Position numbers and translations under genes: made by a program
Part shown: piece after piece, positions 9,730 through 18,408 of the stretch
Position numbering within the stretch: position 1 is the stretch's first letter
Layout of the letters: every line of letters begins with the position of its first letter
NCBI RefSeq assembly: GCF_022539405.1
Contig: NZ_CP054394.1
Coordinates: forward strand, 1,428,501 to 1,492,500
From: Natranaerofaba carboxydovora
Lineage (GTDB): Bacteria; Bacillota; Natranaerobiia; Natranaerobiales; Natranaerofabaceae
Reading direction: 5' to 3'
Length of the DNA: 64,000 nt
The notes under the pieces: generated by a model
Databases searched by the model: none
What the model saw: the letters and a program-made list of their open reading frames with translations, nothing else
Told to the model about the DNA's origin: nothing

Positions 9730-11091
9730 ATGAAAGAACATAGAATATTTCTACCTCAAAACGAGATACCTACCAAATGGTATAATATTCAAGCAGACAT
9801 GCCAAGTCCAATGAAGCCACCCCTTAACCCAGAAACCAAAGAACCTATTAAACCACAGGATCTTGAAGCTGTTTTTCCTATGAATCTTATTGAACAAGAG
9901 CTATCAACAGAAAGATGGATAGATATACCAGAAGAAGTTCTGGACAAGTTACTCCTTTGGAGACCTACACCATTACAAAGAGCTTATGGCTTAGAAAAAT
10001 ATCTTGACACTCCTGCAAAAATTTATTTTAAAGACGAAGGTATAAGTCCTGCAGGAAGTCACAAACCTAACACGGCTATTGCACAAGCTTATTATAACAA
10101 GGAATTTGGAATAAAAAAGCTAACCACTGAAACAGGTGCCGGTCAGTGGGGAAGTGCATTAAGTCTTGGCTGTTCATTATTTGGACTCGAATGTAAAGTA
10201 TATATGGTAAGAGTAAGTTATGACCAAAAACCTTATCGCCGTATGCTCATGCAGCTTTGGGGCGGCAACTGTATCCCTAGTCCAAGTAACGAAACTTCTT
10301 TTGGAAGAAAAATTCTAGAAGAAGACCCTGATTGCCCTGGAAGCCTTGGAATGGCAATTAGTGAAGCTATAGAAGAGGCTGTTAGTGATGATGATACCCG
10401 CTACTCTTTGGGCAGTGTACTAAATCATGTAATGCTTCACCAAACTGTAATTGGACTTGAAGCGAAAAAACAGCTCAAATCTATAGAAGAATACCCTGAC
10501 GTAGTAGTAGGATGTGTAGGTGGCGGTAGCAATTTTGCCGGGATAGCCTTTCCATTCATTAAAGATAAAATAGAAGGAACCGATGTAACCATAGTAGGTT
10601 CTGAGCCAAGTGCTTGTCCAACATTAAGCAGAGCTCCATTCGGTTATGATTTTGGAGATACTGCAGGGACAACTCCTTTACTACCAATGCATACTTTGGG
10701 GCACGAATTTATGCCTCCTCCAGTTCATGCTGGTGGCTTACGTTATCACGGTTCTGCTCCCCTTGTTAGTCAGCTTACTGAAGATGGGTTGATCGATGCC
10801 CGTAATTACAACCAACTTCAAAGTTACCAAGCAGGGGTAAATTGGGCCAGAGCACAAGGTAGTGTTGTAGCTCCAGAAACTACTCATGCCCTCGCGGCAG
10901 TTTTTGAAGAAGCAATCAAAGCAAGAGAGGAAGGCAAAGAGAAAACGATCCTGTTTAATTTGAGTGGACACGGTTTGATGGATTTAACAGGCTATGATGC
11001 TTATTTAAAAGGTAATTTAAAAGACATACATTTAACAAATGAAGAGCTAAGAAAAGGACAGGAAACTATATCTAAATATCCAAAACCGTAA
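9730..11091 (+). CDS. trpB: Tryptophan synthase beta-like protein, TrpB2 type
   Basis: This protein of 453 residues is a PLP enzyme of the TrpB2 class, longer than the usual TrpB of about 400. The PLP lysine is Lys112 in [11 protein letters not shown]. The phosphate-binding glycine loop is [10 protein letters not shown] near 258. Other family marks are [12 protein letters not shown] and HAGGLRYHG. It should condense indole and serine to tryptophan. No trpA or other trp gene is in the window, and the gene is alone between a divergent operon and a convergent gene. An indole-salvage role, as proposed for stand-alone TrpB2 proteins, is likely. The ATG follows a strong ribosome site (ATAGGAGG) by 8 bases. 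Confidence 0.92.
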   Translation: MKEHRIFLPQNEIPTKWYNIQADMPSPMKPPLNPETKEPIKPQDLEAVFPMNLIEQELSTERWIDIPEEVLDKLLLWRPTPLQRAYGLEKYLDTPAKIYFKDEGISPAGSHKPNTAIAQAYYNKEFGIKKLTTETGAGQWGSALSLGCSLFGLECKVYMVRVSYDQKPYRRMLMQLWGGNCIPSPSNETSFGRKILEEDPDCPGSLGMAISEAIEEAVSDDDTRYSLGSVLNHVMLHQTVIGLEAKKQLKSIEEYPDVVVGCVGGGSNFAGIAFPFIKDKIEGTDVTIVGSEPSACPTLSRAPFGYDFGDTAGTTPLLPMHTLGHEFMPPPVHAGGLRYHGSAPLVSQLTEDGLIDARNYNQLQSYQAGVNWARAQGSVVAPETTHALAAVFEEAIKAREEGKEKTILFNLSGHGLMDLTGYDAYLKGNLKDIHLTNEELRKGQETISKYPKP

Positions 11092-11135
11092 AACAAAGCT
11101 TCTAGTTAATACAATTCAGTTTAATACAATTCACT

Positions 11136-11168
11136 AAAAAACGGCTGCCACTATGACAGCCGTTTTTT
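11136..11168. terminator. Bidirectional terminator after trpB
   Basis: AAAAAACGGCTG pairs with CAGCCGTTTTTT around a short loop. U-tracts exist on both strands. It separates trpB from the convergent prenyltransferase gene. Confidence 0.85.
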
Positions 11169-11204
11169 ACTTTTATTCATTTATTCTTCTGCTAATTTCC
11201 TGAG

Positions 11205-12092
11205 TTAACTTAAAGCCAAAAAAGTTATTGAAAATACGTATACCAAGCCAAAGTTAAGATGAAGCTTGGCTGTTAATAAGTCTACTGGTACTAATTCTTT
11301 GGGGCTAGAATCTTTTATAAAGTAAGTTAGTTTGACTGCGGTTGGCCATGTAATTAATGTAATCAAAATAAATGGAGAAAGAACACCTATTATTACGTAC
11401 AAAATAATTAAAAAGTAGGCCCCATGTACTAGTATGTAATAAAACATTTTTGCTTTTTTTTCACCAAGGAGCATGGATAGAGTTTTGATTCCTACTTTAT
11501 TATCATGTTGTATATCTCTCAGGTCATTAGAGTGTAAAATAGCTGTCACAAGTAATCCTATTGGTAAAGCAGCAAGTATTACCTGTATAGAGTGGTTTTG
11601 TACCTGGATGTAATAAGAACCCCACACCATTAGTGGGCCCATCATTAAAAATACAAGAGGAGCACCAAGAGCCCTGTACTTCAGTGAAAATGGTCTTCCT
11701 GTGTATCCATAACTACCTAATAAACCAATAATTATTAATACCGCCATAAACTTCCCACCGACTAAAACAAAATAAACCCCAACAAGGGCTGCAACGCTAA
11801 AGCAAAAATAAGCAAGTTTTAAAGTTTGTTGTGGAGATATTTCTTTTTGGACAAGCATACCTGTTGAAGAACCAGGAATATCAACACCTTCCATATAATC
11901 AAAATAATCATTAATAGTGTTAGTAGCACCATGAACCATAATACCACCAAGTATCGTTAATATAAATATCCCGGGATGAAAAAACCCTTCATAATAGGCA
12001 AAAACACCTCCGAAAATAACGGGGACAAGAGAGGCTGTAAAGGCCCATGGCCGGGTAGCTTTAAAATATAATTTAAAATTTTTATAATTCAT
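11205..12092 (-). CDS. UbiA-family prenyltransferase (MenA-like)
   Basis: This integral membrane prenyltransferase of 295 residues has both aspartate-rich motifs of the family: NDYFDYMEGVD at 61-71 and HSNDLRDIQHD at about 187-197. About eight to nine hydrophobic helices are visible. The sequence style (ATRPWAFTASLVPVIFGG at the N terminus, DIPGSSTG) is closest to 1,4-dihydroxy-2-naphthoate polyprenyltransferases. No other men gene is nearby, and the organism looks anaerobic, so the acceptor is uncertain. The ATG is preceded by GTGAGGTG. The gene stands alone, with a terminator of the efflux operon upstream and the trpB terminator downstream. Confidence 0.85.
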   Translation of the reverse strand: MNYKNFKLYFKATRPWAFTASLVPVIFGGVFAYYEGFFHPGIFILTILGGIMVHGATNTINDYFDYMEGVDIPGSSTGMLVQKEISPQQTLKLAYFCFSVAALVGVYFVLVGGKFMAVLIIIGLLGSYGYTGRPFSLKYRALGAPLVFLMMGPLMVWGSYYIQVQNHSIQVILAALPIGLLVTAILHSNDLRDIQHDNKVGIKTLSMLLGEKKAKMFYYILVHGAYFLIILYVIIGVLSPFILITLITWPTAVKLTYFIKDSSPKELVPVDLLTAKLHLNFGLVYVFSITFLALS

Positions 12093-12173
12093 CCAAACAC
12101 CTCACGATATACTTACTGATATCTTCCATTATATCCTTTTTCTAAATTTTAAATACATAAAATATGCTTAAAA

Positions 12174-12219
12174 CAAAAAAAGCGAATCAACTACAGTATT
12201 ATACTGTGTTAATTCGCTT
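12174..12219 (-). terminator. Intrinsic terminator of the TetR/ABC operon
   Basis: A stem of about 17 bp with minor mismatches (AGCGAAT outer arm, ACAGTA inner arm) is followed on the minus strand by seven U residues. It lies 38 bases past the stop of the membrane-fusion protein gene. Confidence 0.85.
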
Positions 12220-12256
12220 AATATAACTTAAAATTCTATTATGACCTTTATTCTTA

Positions 12257-13516
12257 TTATTCTTTAATAATATTAGAAACTCTAGTTCCAACATCAATTC
12301 CTTCTGCTTGCGGATCTATAACTATAAGATCTCCACTCTCCAAGCCATCTGTGATAACTACATCCTGCCTGGTTTCTAAACCTTTACTAACCTCTCTAAC
12401 TTCTATTATCCCGTCCTCTACAACAAAAACAGCATCTTCGCCCTCATAAGAAAACATTGCACTATTTGGAACAACCAGTTGATCTGACAGTTCCTGTGTT
12501 GTAAATTCTACATCTAGTTTGTACCCAGGCGCAACATAGAGATCTTTTGGTATCTCAGGTAATATAGTTATTTTCACCCTTTCTTCTTCGAGTCCAAGAG
12601 GCGAAAGATCTTCTCGAGCATACGGAGCTATATCTTTAACTTTTCCTGTAAACTCCTTATCCTCACCACTCAGTTCTAAAGTCAAATTCACTTCCATATT
12701 TTCTGTTATATCATAAACATCACGAGTTAAAACTCTGGTTTCTAATCTATAATCACCATTATAAAATAAATTCATCGCTGGTACCTCTGGACTAATTGTA
12801 CTTCCTTCTTTTGCTTCTAGGTCAGTTATTATTCCGGTTTGTGGGGCATAAATACGATAGTAATTTTCTTTTTGGTGACTTATAAAGTTTATTTGTGAAT
12901 TGATAGCACTTTTCCTAGCTTCTAAAATCTCTTTACTACCTGCTTGTGGCTCGTAGGATTCTTCTATTAGTTCTATATTTTTCTTTTGATTTTCTAGATT
13001 ATATACTGCTTCGTTTACTAGGTTATCAGCCTCCTCTAACTCCTGCTCTGAAACAAAACCACTATCATAAAGGGATTTAATTCTTTCATAATTGTTTTTT
13101 GCGTATTCTTTTCCTTCTTTTGCATGTTTAACACCTAAATCTAAGCTTTCAAGCTCTGCGTCCCCCGGCTCTTGTTCAAGCTTCTTTGCTTCTCCATCTA
13201 TAGCTCTTAAGTTTGCCCTTAATTCATTAATTGAATAATCTAGTTCGCTATCATCCAAAACAATAAGCAACTCTCCTTTTTGGACCCTATCTCCCTCTTC
13301 TACCTTTAACTCATCTACTCTTGTGCTAACCATCGAGTGAACAGTACCTTCTTCCGGGGATTTAACTACACCTTCTTCACTGAAGCTTTCTTTAACGTCT
13401 TTGTAGTCTAACTTTTTTACCTCTACTTCATCTCCTCCAATAGCTTGAACAGTTATAATTCCAGCTGCTACTATCAACAGAGCAGCACCCAAAATTATTT
13501 TCCATTTCTTTTTCAT
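12257..13516 (-). CDS. Membrane-fusion protein (HlyD/MacA type) of an ABC efflux system
   Basis: This protein of 419 residues has one N-terminal membrane segment (MKKKWKIILGAALLIVAAG), a lipoyl/barrel-sandwich half (VHSMVSTRVDELKVEEGDRV) and a coiled-coil hairpin of about 100 residues. A second lipoyl half and beta-barrel domains follow. It would link or gate the FtsX-type permease encoded just upstream, for export or surface delivery of a small molecule or lipid. The longest frame starts with a GTG at 13531 inside the ribosome site (GGGAGGGGAG). The ATG at 13516 is preferred. It is the last gene of the operon TetR-ATPase-permease-this gene, and a strong terminator follows. The substrate is unknown. 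Confidence 0.88.
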   Translation of the reverse strand: MKKKWKIILGAALLIVAAGIITVQAIGGDEVEVKKLDYKDVKESFSEEGVVKSPEEGTVHSMVSTRVDELKVEEGDRVQKGELLIVLDDSELDYSINELRANLRAIDGEAKKLEQEPGDAELESLDLGVKHAKEGKEYAKNNYERIKSLYDSGFVSEQELEEADNLVNEAVYNLENQKKNIELIEESYEPQAGSKEILEARKSAINSQINFISHQKENYYRIYAPQTGIITDLEAKEGSTISPEVPAMNLFYNGDYRLETRVLTRDVYDITENMEVNLTLELSGEDKEFTGKVKDIAPYAREDLSPLGLEEERVKITILPEIPKDLYVAPGYKLDVEFTTQELSDQLVVPNSAMFSYEGEDAVFVVEDGIIEVREVSKGLETRQDVVITDGLESGDLIVIDPQAEGIDVGTRVSNIIKE

Positions 13517-13537
13517 TAACTCCCCTCCCACTTACAT

Positions 13538-15919
13538 TTATTCTCGAGATTTTAATACATCTACCAAGCTCAAATTCTTTACTCTTCTAAGGGCGAATCT
13601 TTGTGCTATCCAAATTGACAATGCAGTAAGTAACACAGCAACAGCCAAAGACATAATCGAAATATCTGATGGTATGATGTAATGGTCAGTACTTAACTCC
13701 TCTGATAAACTCCACTGCATTATTTTTGCAAGAGGTACTGCTGCCAATATAGCAAAAAAGCTTATAAACCACTGTTCAAAAGTAATTACAGCAAAAACTT
13801 CCTTTGATGTCATTCCAAGAACCCTCATTGAAGCAAGCTCTCTGCTCCTTTCTGACAAAATAATAAAACTTGAACTATATATTATAGCAAAACCTATTAT
13901 TATTCCTACAAATACGTAAATATAAATGACACTACCGAACATATCCAAGAGTTCTTCTGTTTGCTTAATCCGTTCTGCTCTAGCATCAACTCCTGTAACT
14001 ATTTCACTCTCTCTGTATTTATTTCTTAAATCTGATATACTGGCTGTATCATTTTTATCGTCAGTATTAATCAAAAATGAAGTTGCTAAACTCCCCTGAT
14101 CTAGAACCTCATCCAAAGCATTTATCTCCAAATAGGCGTTCATTCCAAGGTACTGGGGAATTATTTTGCTAACTTTTATATCTTTTTTTTCGTCATTATT
14201 TCTAAAATAAGGACTTTCAAGTTCGATTGTAGAACCTACAGAAACATCTAATTTTTGCGCTAGTCTCTCAGAAAGTATAAGACCCTTTGCAGTTGGTGTG
14301 ACACGTCTGCTGTCAGAATCTAAGATATTATAAAGCCTAGTGTTTTCTTTTAAACCAATGAGCAAAACGTTTTCCTCGTTCCACAAATAAGACAAAGTTA
14401 CTGGAACTTCGCTCATCGGCTCTATTCTGGTGATTTCATCATGATTTCTCAATTCTCTTTCAACCAACACCCTGTTCATTGGGTTTGCTAGATTGATTTT
14501 TGCGTCATACACCTCAATTTCTTCATACTGACGTAAGGTCAACTTATCAACCATATCATTCAGAGACCAGGTCATGGCCACGATAGAACAGCTTAACATT
14601 ATTCCAATAAACATAAAAATACTTCTGCTTCTATTTCTAGACAGGTTTCTAATCGCCATTTTACCCTGAATGGTGAGCATATTCCAAAAAAAACTTATTC
14701 TTTCCAGAAGGGTTTTTCCTTTAAAAACAGGCGCTGGAGGTCTCATTGCTTCTGCTGGTTTTAATTTTAATGAATATTTGCACCCCTGATATCCCGCTAT
14801 CAAAAAAACTATAAGGGATAGCAACAACCCTAATAACAGGTAATAGTATGAAAACCTCTCATACATTTCGGGTACATTAAAAAATTCAAGAAGTAAACTC
14901 GTTAGAGGTGTAGCAGAGATAATCCCTAGTGTACCTCCTATAATTCCACCTAAACTACCGATTAACAAAGCATAAGATATATAATGAGTTACTATCTCTT
15001 TATTTGTGTAACCAAAAGCTTTCAAAATACCTATCTGGCCTCTTTGCTGTTCTACAAGTCTTTTAAGCATGATATATATAATGATAGCTGCTATTCCCAA
15101 GAACAATAATGGAAGTGCTGTCGAAACTCTTTCGAGCATAGCAACTTCTTCACTTAACATCATGTGACTTGTGTGTTCGTCTCTAGAATACGTCCTCTTT
15201 ACACCATATCCATCTAACTCACTTTCTAGCCTCTCACTTACTAAATCAGAGTTTGCATTATCCTCTACTGTAAAAACCAAGTTATTAACTCTATTGCTTT
15301 TATCAGGAAATAAATTACCGGCATCATCTAATGATAGAAAAGCAATTCCAAACTGTTCTGGATTTGGGAACAAATCAGTCTCGTTTCTCAAAGGATAAGT
15401 AAACTCCGGACTCATTCCAACACCTTGAATGTGAAGCTCCCTTATTTTACCTGAAGCTATCACTTCAATTACATCGTTTAATTCTAGATTGTTAGCATCA
15501 TAAAACTGATTGTCTATTATTATATTAAGGCCTTCCCTATCAAGAGCTTCGCCATTAAGTAGCCTAACATCATTTAATCTATCTGTTTTTGAAGTATCAA
15601 AAAAAACAAGTTTTAAATAGATACTTTCCTCTCTATCTTCATCATTAACTCTCAGCTCCTCAATAAGACGACCATTTATTTCTTTTACTCCTTCTATATT
15701 ATTTAACCTTTCAACACTAGATCTGGGCATTGAATCAAGTTCAACAAAACCATCAGAAAAATTTTGTTCTGTATAAAATGTTTCTTTAGAAAGGTTCAAG
15801 TTATCACTCAAAATTGAAAAAGAGGTAAATACAATTAAGCCTATAATAACTATAATAAGGCATGCAAGATACGATCCTTTGTTAGACCAAATATCTCGAA
15901 TCATTTTTTTCCAAAGCAT
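13538..15919 (-). CDS. ABC transporter permease with two FtsX domains
   Basis: This protein of 793 residues has the four-part plan of large FtsX/MacB-family permeases. A first membrane helix (about 15-35) is followed by a large extracytoplasmic domain (to about 255), a cluster of helices (265-380), another helix near 430, a second extracytoplasmic domain (about 450-655) and terminal helices (660-775). FtsX marks include QRGQIGILKAFGYTNKEIV and ERSRELASMRVLGMTSKEV. Its ATG overlaps the stop of the ATPase gene by one base (TAATG), so the two are coupled. Such systems act as mechanotransmitters or exporters rather than importers. The duplicated layout is like the lipoprotein or antimicrobial-peptide transport families. 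Confidence 0.88.
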   Translation of the reverse strand: MLWKKMIRDIWSNKGSYLACLIIVIIGLIVFTSFSILSDNLNLSKETFYTEQNFSDGFVELDSMPRSSVERLNNIEGVKEINGRLIEELRVNDEDREESIYLKLVFFDTSKTDRLNDVRLLNGEALDREGLNIIIDNQFYDANNLELNDVIEVIASGKIRELHIQGVGMSPEFTYPLRNETDLFPNPEQFGIAFLSLDDAGNLFPDKSNRVNNLVFTVEDNANSDLVSERLESELDGYGVKRTYSRDEHTSHMMLSEEVAMLERVSTALPLLFLGIAAIIIYIMLKRLVEQQRGQIGILKAFGYTNKEIVTHYISYALLIGSLGGIIGGTLGIISATPLTSLLLEFFNVPEMYERFSYYYLLLGLLLSLIVFLIAGYQGCKYSLKLKPAEAMRPPAPVFKGKTLLERISFFWNMLTIQGKMAIRNLSRNRSRSIFMFIGIMLSCSIVAMTWSLNDMVDKLTLRQYEEIEVYDAKINLANPMNRVLVERELRNHDEITRIEPMSEVPVTLSYLWNEENVLLIGLKENTRLYNILDSDSRRVTPTAKGLILSERLAQKLDVSVGSTIELESPYFRNNDEKKDIKVSKIIPQYLGMNAYLEINALDEVLDQGSLATSFLINTDDKNDTASISDLRNKYRESEIVTGVDARAERIKQTEELLDMFGSVIYIYVFVGIIIGFAIIYSSSFIILSERSRELASMRVLGMTSKEVFAVITFEQWFISFFAILAAVPLAKIMQWSLSEELSTDHYIIPSDISIMSLAVAVLLTALSIWIAQRFALRRVKNLSLVDVLKSRE

Positions 15920-16629
15920 TACCAGCTCACCTTCTCGGGTGGTAGTGGTTTTTCATTCACCACTACTTTTTCAACCAAACCATCTTTCAGAGAAAAAACT
16001 CGGTCAGCCATGTTGCTAATAGCTTCATTATGGGTAATTATGACTACAGTCTTATTGTAGGTATCACAGAAACTTCGAAGCAGTTTAAGTATCTGAATAC
16101 CAGTAGGCAGGTCCAAAGCTCCTGTAGGTTCGTCACATAGTAGCATACGCGGATTTTTGACAAGGGCTCTTGCTATAGCTACTCTCTGCTGCTCTCCTCC
16201 AGAAAGCTGCGAAGGAAAGTGATCTCTACGATCAAAAAGCCCTACCTGCCGGAGTAATTCATCAACCTGAAATGGTTCATTTGCAATTTGTACTGATAGA
16301 TCAATATTTTCATAAGCCGTAAGATTAGGCATCAGATTATAAAATTGAAAAATAAATCCAACTTCGTTACGTCTAAAATATGTCAATTCTCTTTCACTAG
16401 CTTTGTGAAGGGGCTTATCTCCATAATAAAGTTCACCTTCACTTGCCATATCCATTCCACCAACAATATTAATCAATGTACTTTTGCCAGAACCACTTGG
16501 TCCAAGTACAACTACTAATTCCCCATCATATAAACTAAAATCAACTCCTCTTAAAGCATAAACCGTAACTTCGCCCATTTTGTATTTCATTTTAACACTT
16601 TTAGCTACAATCAAAGGAGATTTTGTCAT
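15919..16629 (-). CDS. ABC transporter ATP-binding protein (LolD/MacB family)
   Basis: This ATPase of 236 residues contains Walker [10 protein letters not shown] (43-51), the signature [15 protein letters not shown], Walker [13 protein letters not shown] and an H-loop (VVIITHN). EPTGALD is characteristic of the MacB/LolD subfamily that pairs with FtsX-type permeases. It powers the permease encoded immediately downstream. The ATG start is 33 bases after the TetR stop, with AAAGGAAATT as ribosome site. Confidence 0.92.
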   Translation of the reverse strand: MTKSPLIVAKSVKMKYKMGEVTVYALRGVDFSLYDGELVVVLGPSGSGKSTLINIVGGMDMASEGELYYGDKPLHKASERELTYFRRNEVGFIFQFYNLMPNLTAYENIDLSVQIANEPFQVDELLRQVGLFDRRDHFPSQLSGGEQQRVAIARALVKNPRMLLCDEPTGALDLPTGIQILKLLRSFCDTYNKTVVIITHNEAISNMADRVFSLKDGLVEKVVVNEKPLPPEKVSW

Positions 16630-16662
16630 AAAATCAATTTCCTTTCTAAAGAAATAGATTTC

Positions 16663-17280
16663 TTAATCTTTGTTTCCTGCTATCCCATACATAAAAAAGT
16701 CCGTCAAATCATCCAAAATATGTTCTTTTGAAATATTTAGCATCTCATCAGAAAATTTGACTTCTTTCTTGTTAGACCAATCTTTAAAATTAGTATACAT
16801 CCATAAAGCTAAAAATTGACCCAGAGCAAATATCAGAAAATTTCTTGAACGTTTAATCTCTCCCATACTCTTCATATCCCCAATTAACTTTGTTAATTTT
16901 CCTTCGTTCGTTAAAAGAAAGTCCATATACTGATTCTTCATCTTATCTGAATAGGGTAGTTCATTAAAAATAATTCGAAAAGTATCATAATTTTCGACAA
17001 AAAGATTTAGCCTTAATTCTAAGCCTTTATACATTATATCCCGTAGGTTATAGGCTTCAGTAAAAATTTTGTGTTCAGCAATATCTATCATATTTTCAAA
17101 AATTGGTTTAACACACTCCATCATCAGTTCTTCTTTGTTTTCAAAATGTCTATAAATTGTTCCTTCAGATATTCCAGCAGATTTAGCAATTTCAGCCGTT
17201 GTTGCACCTTTAAAACCTCTCCTAGCGAATAGAGTCCTTGCAGATTCTATAATACTTTTTTTTGTATTTGTCTCATTCAA
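16663..17280 (-). CDS. TetR/AcrR-family transcriptional regulator of the ABC efflux operon
   Basis: This regulator of 205 residues has an N-terminal TetR helix-turn-helix (about 8-54: LFARRGFKGATTAEIAKSAG then ISEGTIYRHFENKEEL). The C-terminal ligand-binding part is helical. It is the first gene of the four-gene operon and so probably represses its own promoter. A promoter with a matching inverted repeat lies about 80-130 bases upstream. The ATG follows GGAGGGG. The inducing ligand is unknown, but the arrangement suggests the exported compound or a membrane stress signal. Confidence 0.9.
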   Translation of the reverse strand: MNETNTKKSIIESARTLFARRGFKGATTAEIAKSAGISEGTIYRHFENKEELMMECVKPIFENMIDIAEHKIFTEAYNLRDIMYKGLELRLNLFVENYDTFRIIFNELPYSDKMKNQYMDFLLTNEGKLTKLIGDMKSMGEIKRSRNFLIFALGQFLALWMYTNFKDWSNKKEVKFSDEMLNISKEHILDDLTDFFMYGIAGNKD

Positions 17281-17360
17281 ATAAACCCCTCCATTATTTC
17301 AAGCTAAAAAATACAAGCTAAAACTTCGAAAGTCGTAGATTATTGTAGATTCTTACTAAG

Positions 17361-17382
17361 TGTAAGTGAGTATTTACTTACA
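17361..17382. promoter_or_regulatory. Probable TetR operator (TGTAAGT inverted repeat)
   Basis: TGTAAGT at 17361-17367 and ACTTACA at 17376-17382 form perfect 7-base half-sites separated by 8 bases. The site abuts the -10 region of the operon promoter on its downstream side, where a repressor would block transcription. Confidence 0.7.
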
Positions 17383-17411
17383 TAATATATTAAAGGCATC
17401 TACAATGTCAA
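17382..17411 (-). promoter_or_regulatory. Sigma-A-type promoter of the TetR/ABC operon
   Basis: On the minus strand a consensus -35 TTGACA (17406-17411) is followed, after 16 to 18 bases, by a -10 region read as TATATT or TATTAT (17382-17389). It drives the regulator gene at 17280 and overlaps the operator. Confidence 0.7.
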
Positions 17412-17500
17412 TCACTTTAAAAATTAATTTCTATAATTTATAATATATAATGTGGTTAAGTAATTTCAAATATTTGCATATCTGTGGAGGCTTGATTCTA

Positions 17501-17923
17501 TTGACAAATAGACATAATAATGAACTACCATTTTTTGTATATGGCACATTAAGAAGAGATCAACATAACTATGAGCGATATTTTAATAATAAAACAGAAA
17601 AAGAAAAAACTGCATGGATTAAAGGTAGCTTATATAACTATGGGAATTTGCCTGCGTATTTACCCCAAGGGGAGACCTGGATAAGAGGAGATTTGATCTA
17701 CATAAAACCAAAATATTATCAGGAAGTTCTAACAGAGGTGGATTTCTTAGAAGGATATGAACCCTCATCAGAAGGTACTAGCCTCTACCTCAGAAGAAAT
17801 CACAAAGTAACAACAGAAAATGATGAAAAAGTAGAAGCGTGGATATATATATTTAATTATCCTGTAAGCGAAAAACTAATGACTAAAATTGACTCAGGAG
17901 ACTGGAACAGTCCTTTGGAATAA
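17501..17923 (+). CDS. Gamma-glutamylcyclotransferase (AIG2-like) family protein
   Basis: This protein of 140 residues carries the family's N-terminal loop FFVYGTLRRDQHNYER and the later LEGYEPSSEG region, which includes the usual acidic residue. Members release 5-oxoproline from gamma-glutamyl compounds or cleave related amide links. A longer frame starts at ATG 17450 but has no ribosome site. GGAGG at 17486-17490 is placed 10 bases before the in-frame TTG at 17501, giving MTNRHNNELPFFVYG, which puts the family motif at the usual distance from the N terminus. The gene is divergent from the TetR operon. The true substrate cannot be read from sequence. Confidence 0.82.
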   Translation: MTNRHNNELPFFVYGTLRRDQHNYERYFNNKTEKEKTAWIKGSLYNYGNLPAYLPQGETWIRGDLIYIKPKYYQEVLTEVDFLEGYEPSSEGTSLYLRRNHKVTTENDEKVEAWIYIFNYPVSEKLMTKIDSGDWNSPLE

Positions 17924-17925
17924 TT

Positions 17926-18282
17926 TCATAATCCAGTTAATTTAACTATTTGGTCCACAGCTTCCCTTTGCTCTTTATTAAAATCATAATAATAACTTAA
18001 CAAAAACTCCAACTGTTTTTGCGTAACTTTTCTAAAAAAACTTTCGTCATCTATATTATACATGCTGGTTTCCATAGAATAAACATTGTCTTCAGTAATT
18101 CGAATATATCCTTCTTTTTCTAAAATATAATCAGCATTTATATTGCCTCTGCTATTAATATTGTATTTTTCAATTATATCCTCAGCTAGATTTCTGTGTC
18201 CACAAGGCTTACAAGAATAAAATTTTCCATGGGGTGTTAACCAGCCGCATATTTGTTGATCACTATTTTGAAGATTTTTCAT
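17926..18282 (-). CDS. Small cysteine-containing protein of unknown function
   Basis: I do not recognise a named family for this protein of 118 residues. The N-terminal part is CGWLTPHGKFYSCKPCGH (about 12-29), with three Cys and two His that could bind a metal. It is followed by NLAEDIIEKY, and the rest is helical and acidic. The 'GWLTPHGKFYxC' pattern resembles short proteins found in Firmicutes and their phages, where it is also uncharacterised. It converges with the cyclotransferase gene, with stops 2 bases apart. A strong hairpin lies about 70 bases upstream of its start. The coding call rests on codon pattern, length and absence of overlap. Confidence 0.7.
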   Translation of the reverse strand: MKNLQNSDQQICGWLTPHGKFYSCKPCGHRNLAEDIIEKYNINSRGNINADYILEKEGYIRITEDNVYSMETSMYNIDDESFFRKVTQKQLEFLLSYYYDFNKEQREAVDQIVKLTGL

Positions 18283-18348
18283 AAGAGCTATCCCCCTATT
18301 TTTAAGTTAATTGCGAATTTTCTTTCGATTCAAATTATAACATGACCG

Positions 18349-18398
18349 AACAGGCAAAAACACCCCAAAATAAATACTTTGGAGTGTTTTTGCCTGTT
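18349..18398. terminator. Long hairpin terminator downstream of the NAGPA-type gene
   Basis: An arm of about 20 bases (AACAGGCAAAAACACCCCAA) pairs with its complement at 18379-18398 with one mismatch. On the plus strand it is followed by a U-rich tail. On the minus strand it sits just past the stop of the gene at 18409. Confidence 0.7.
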
Positions 18399-18408
18399 TT
18401 TCTTTATT

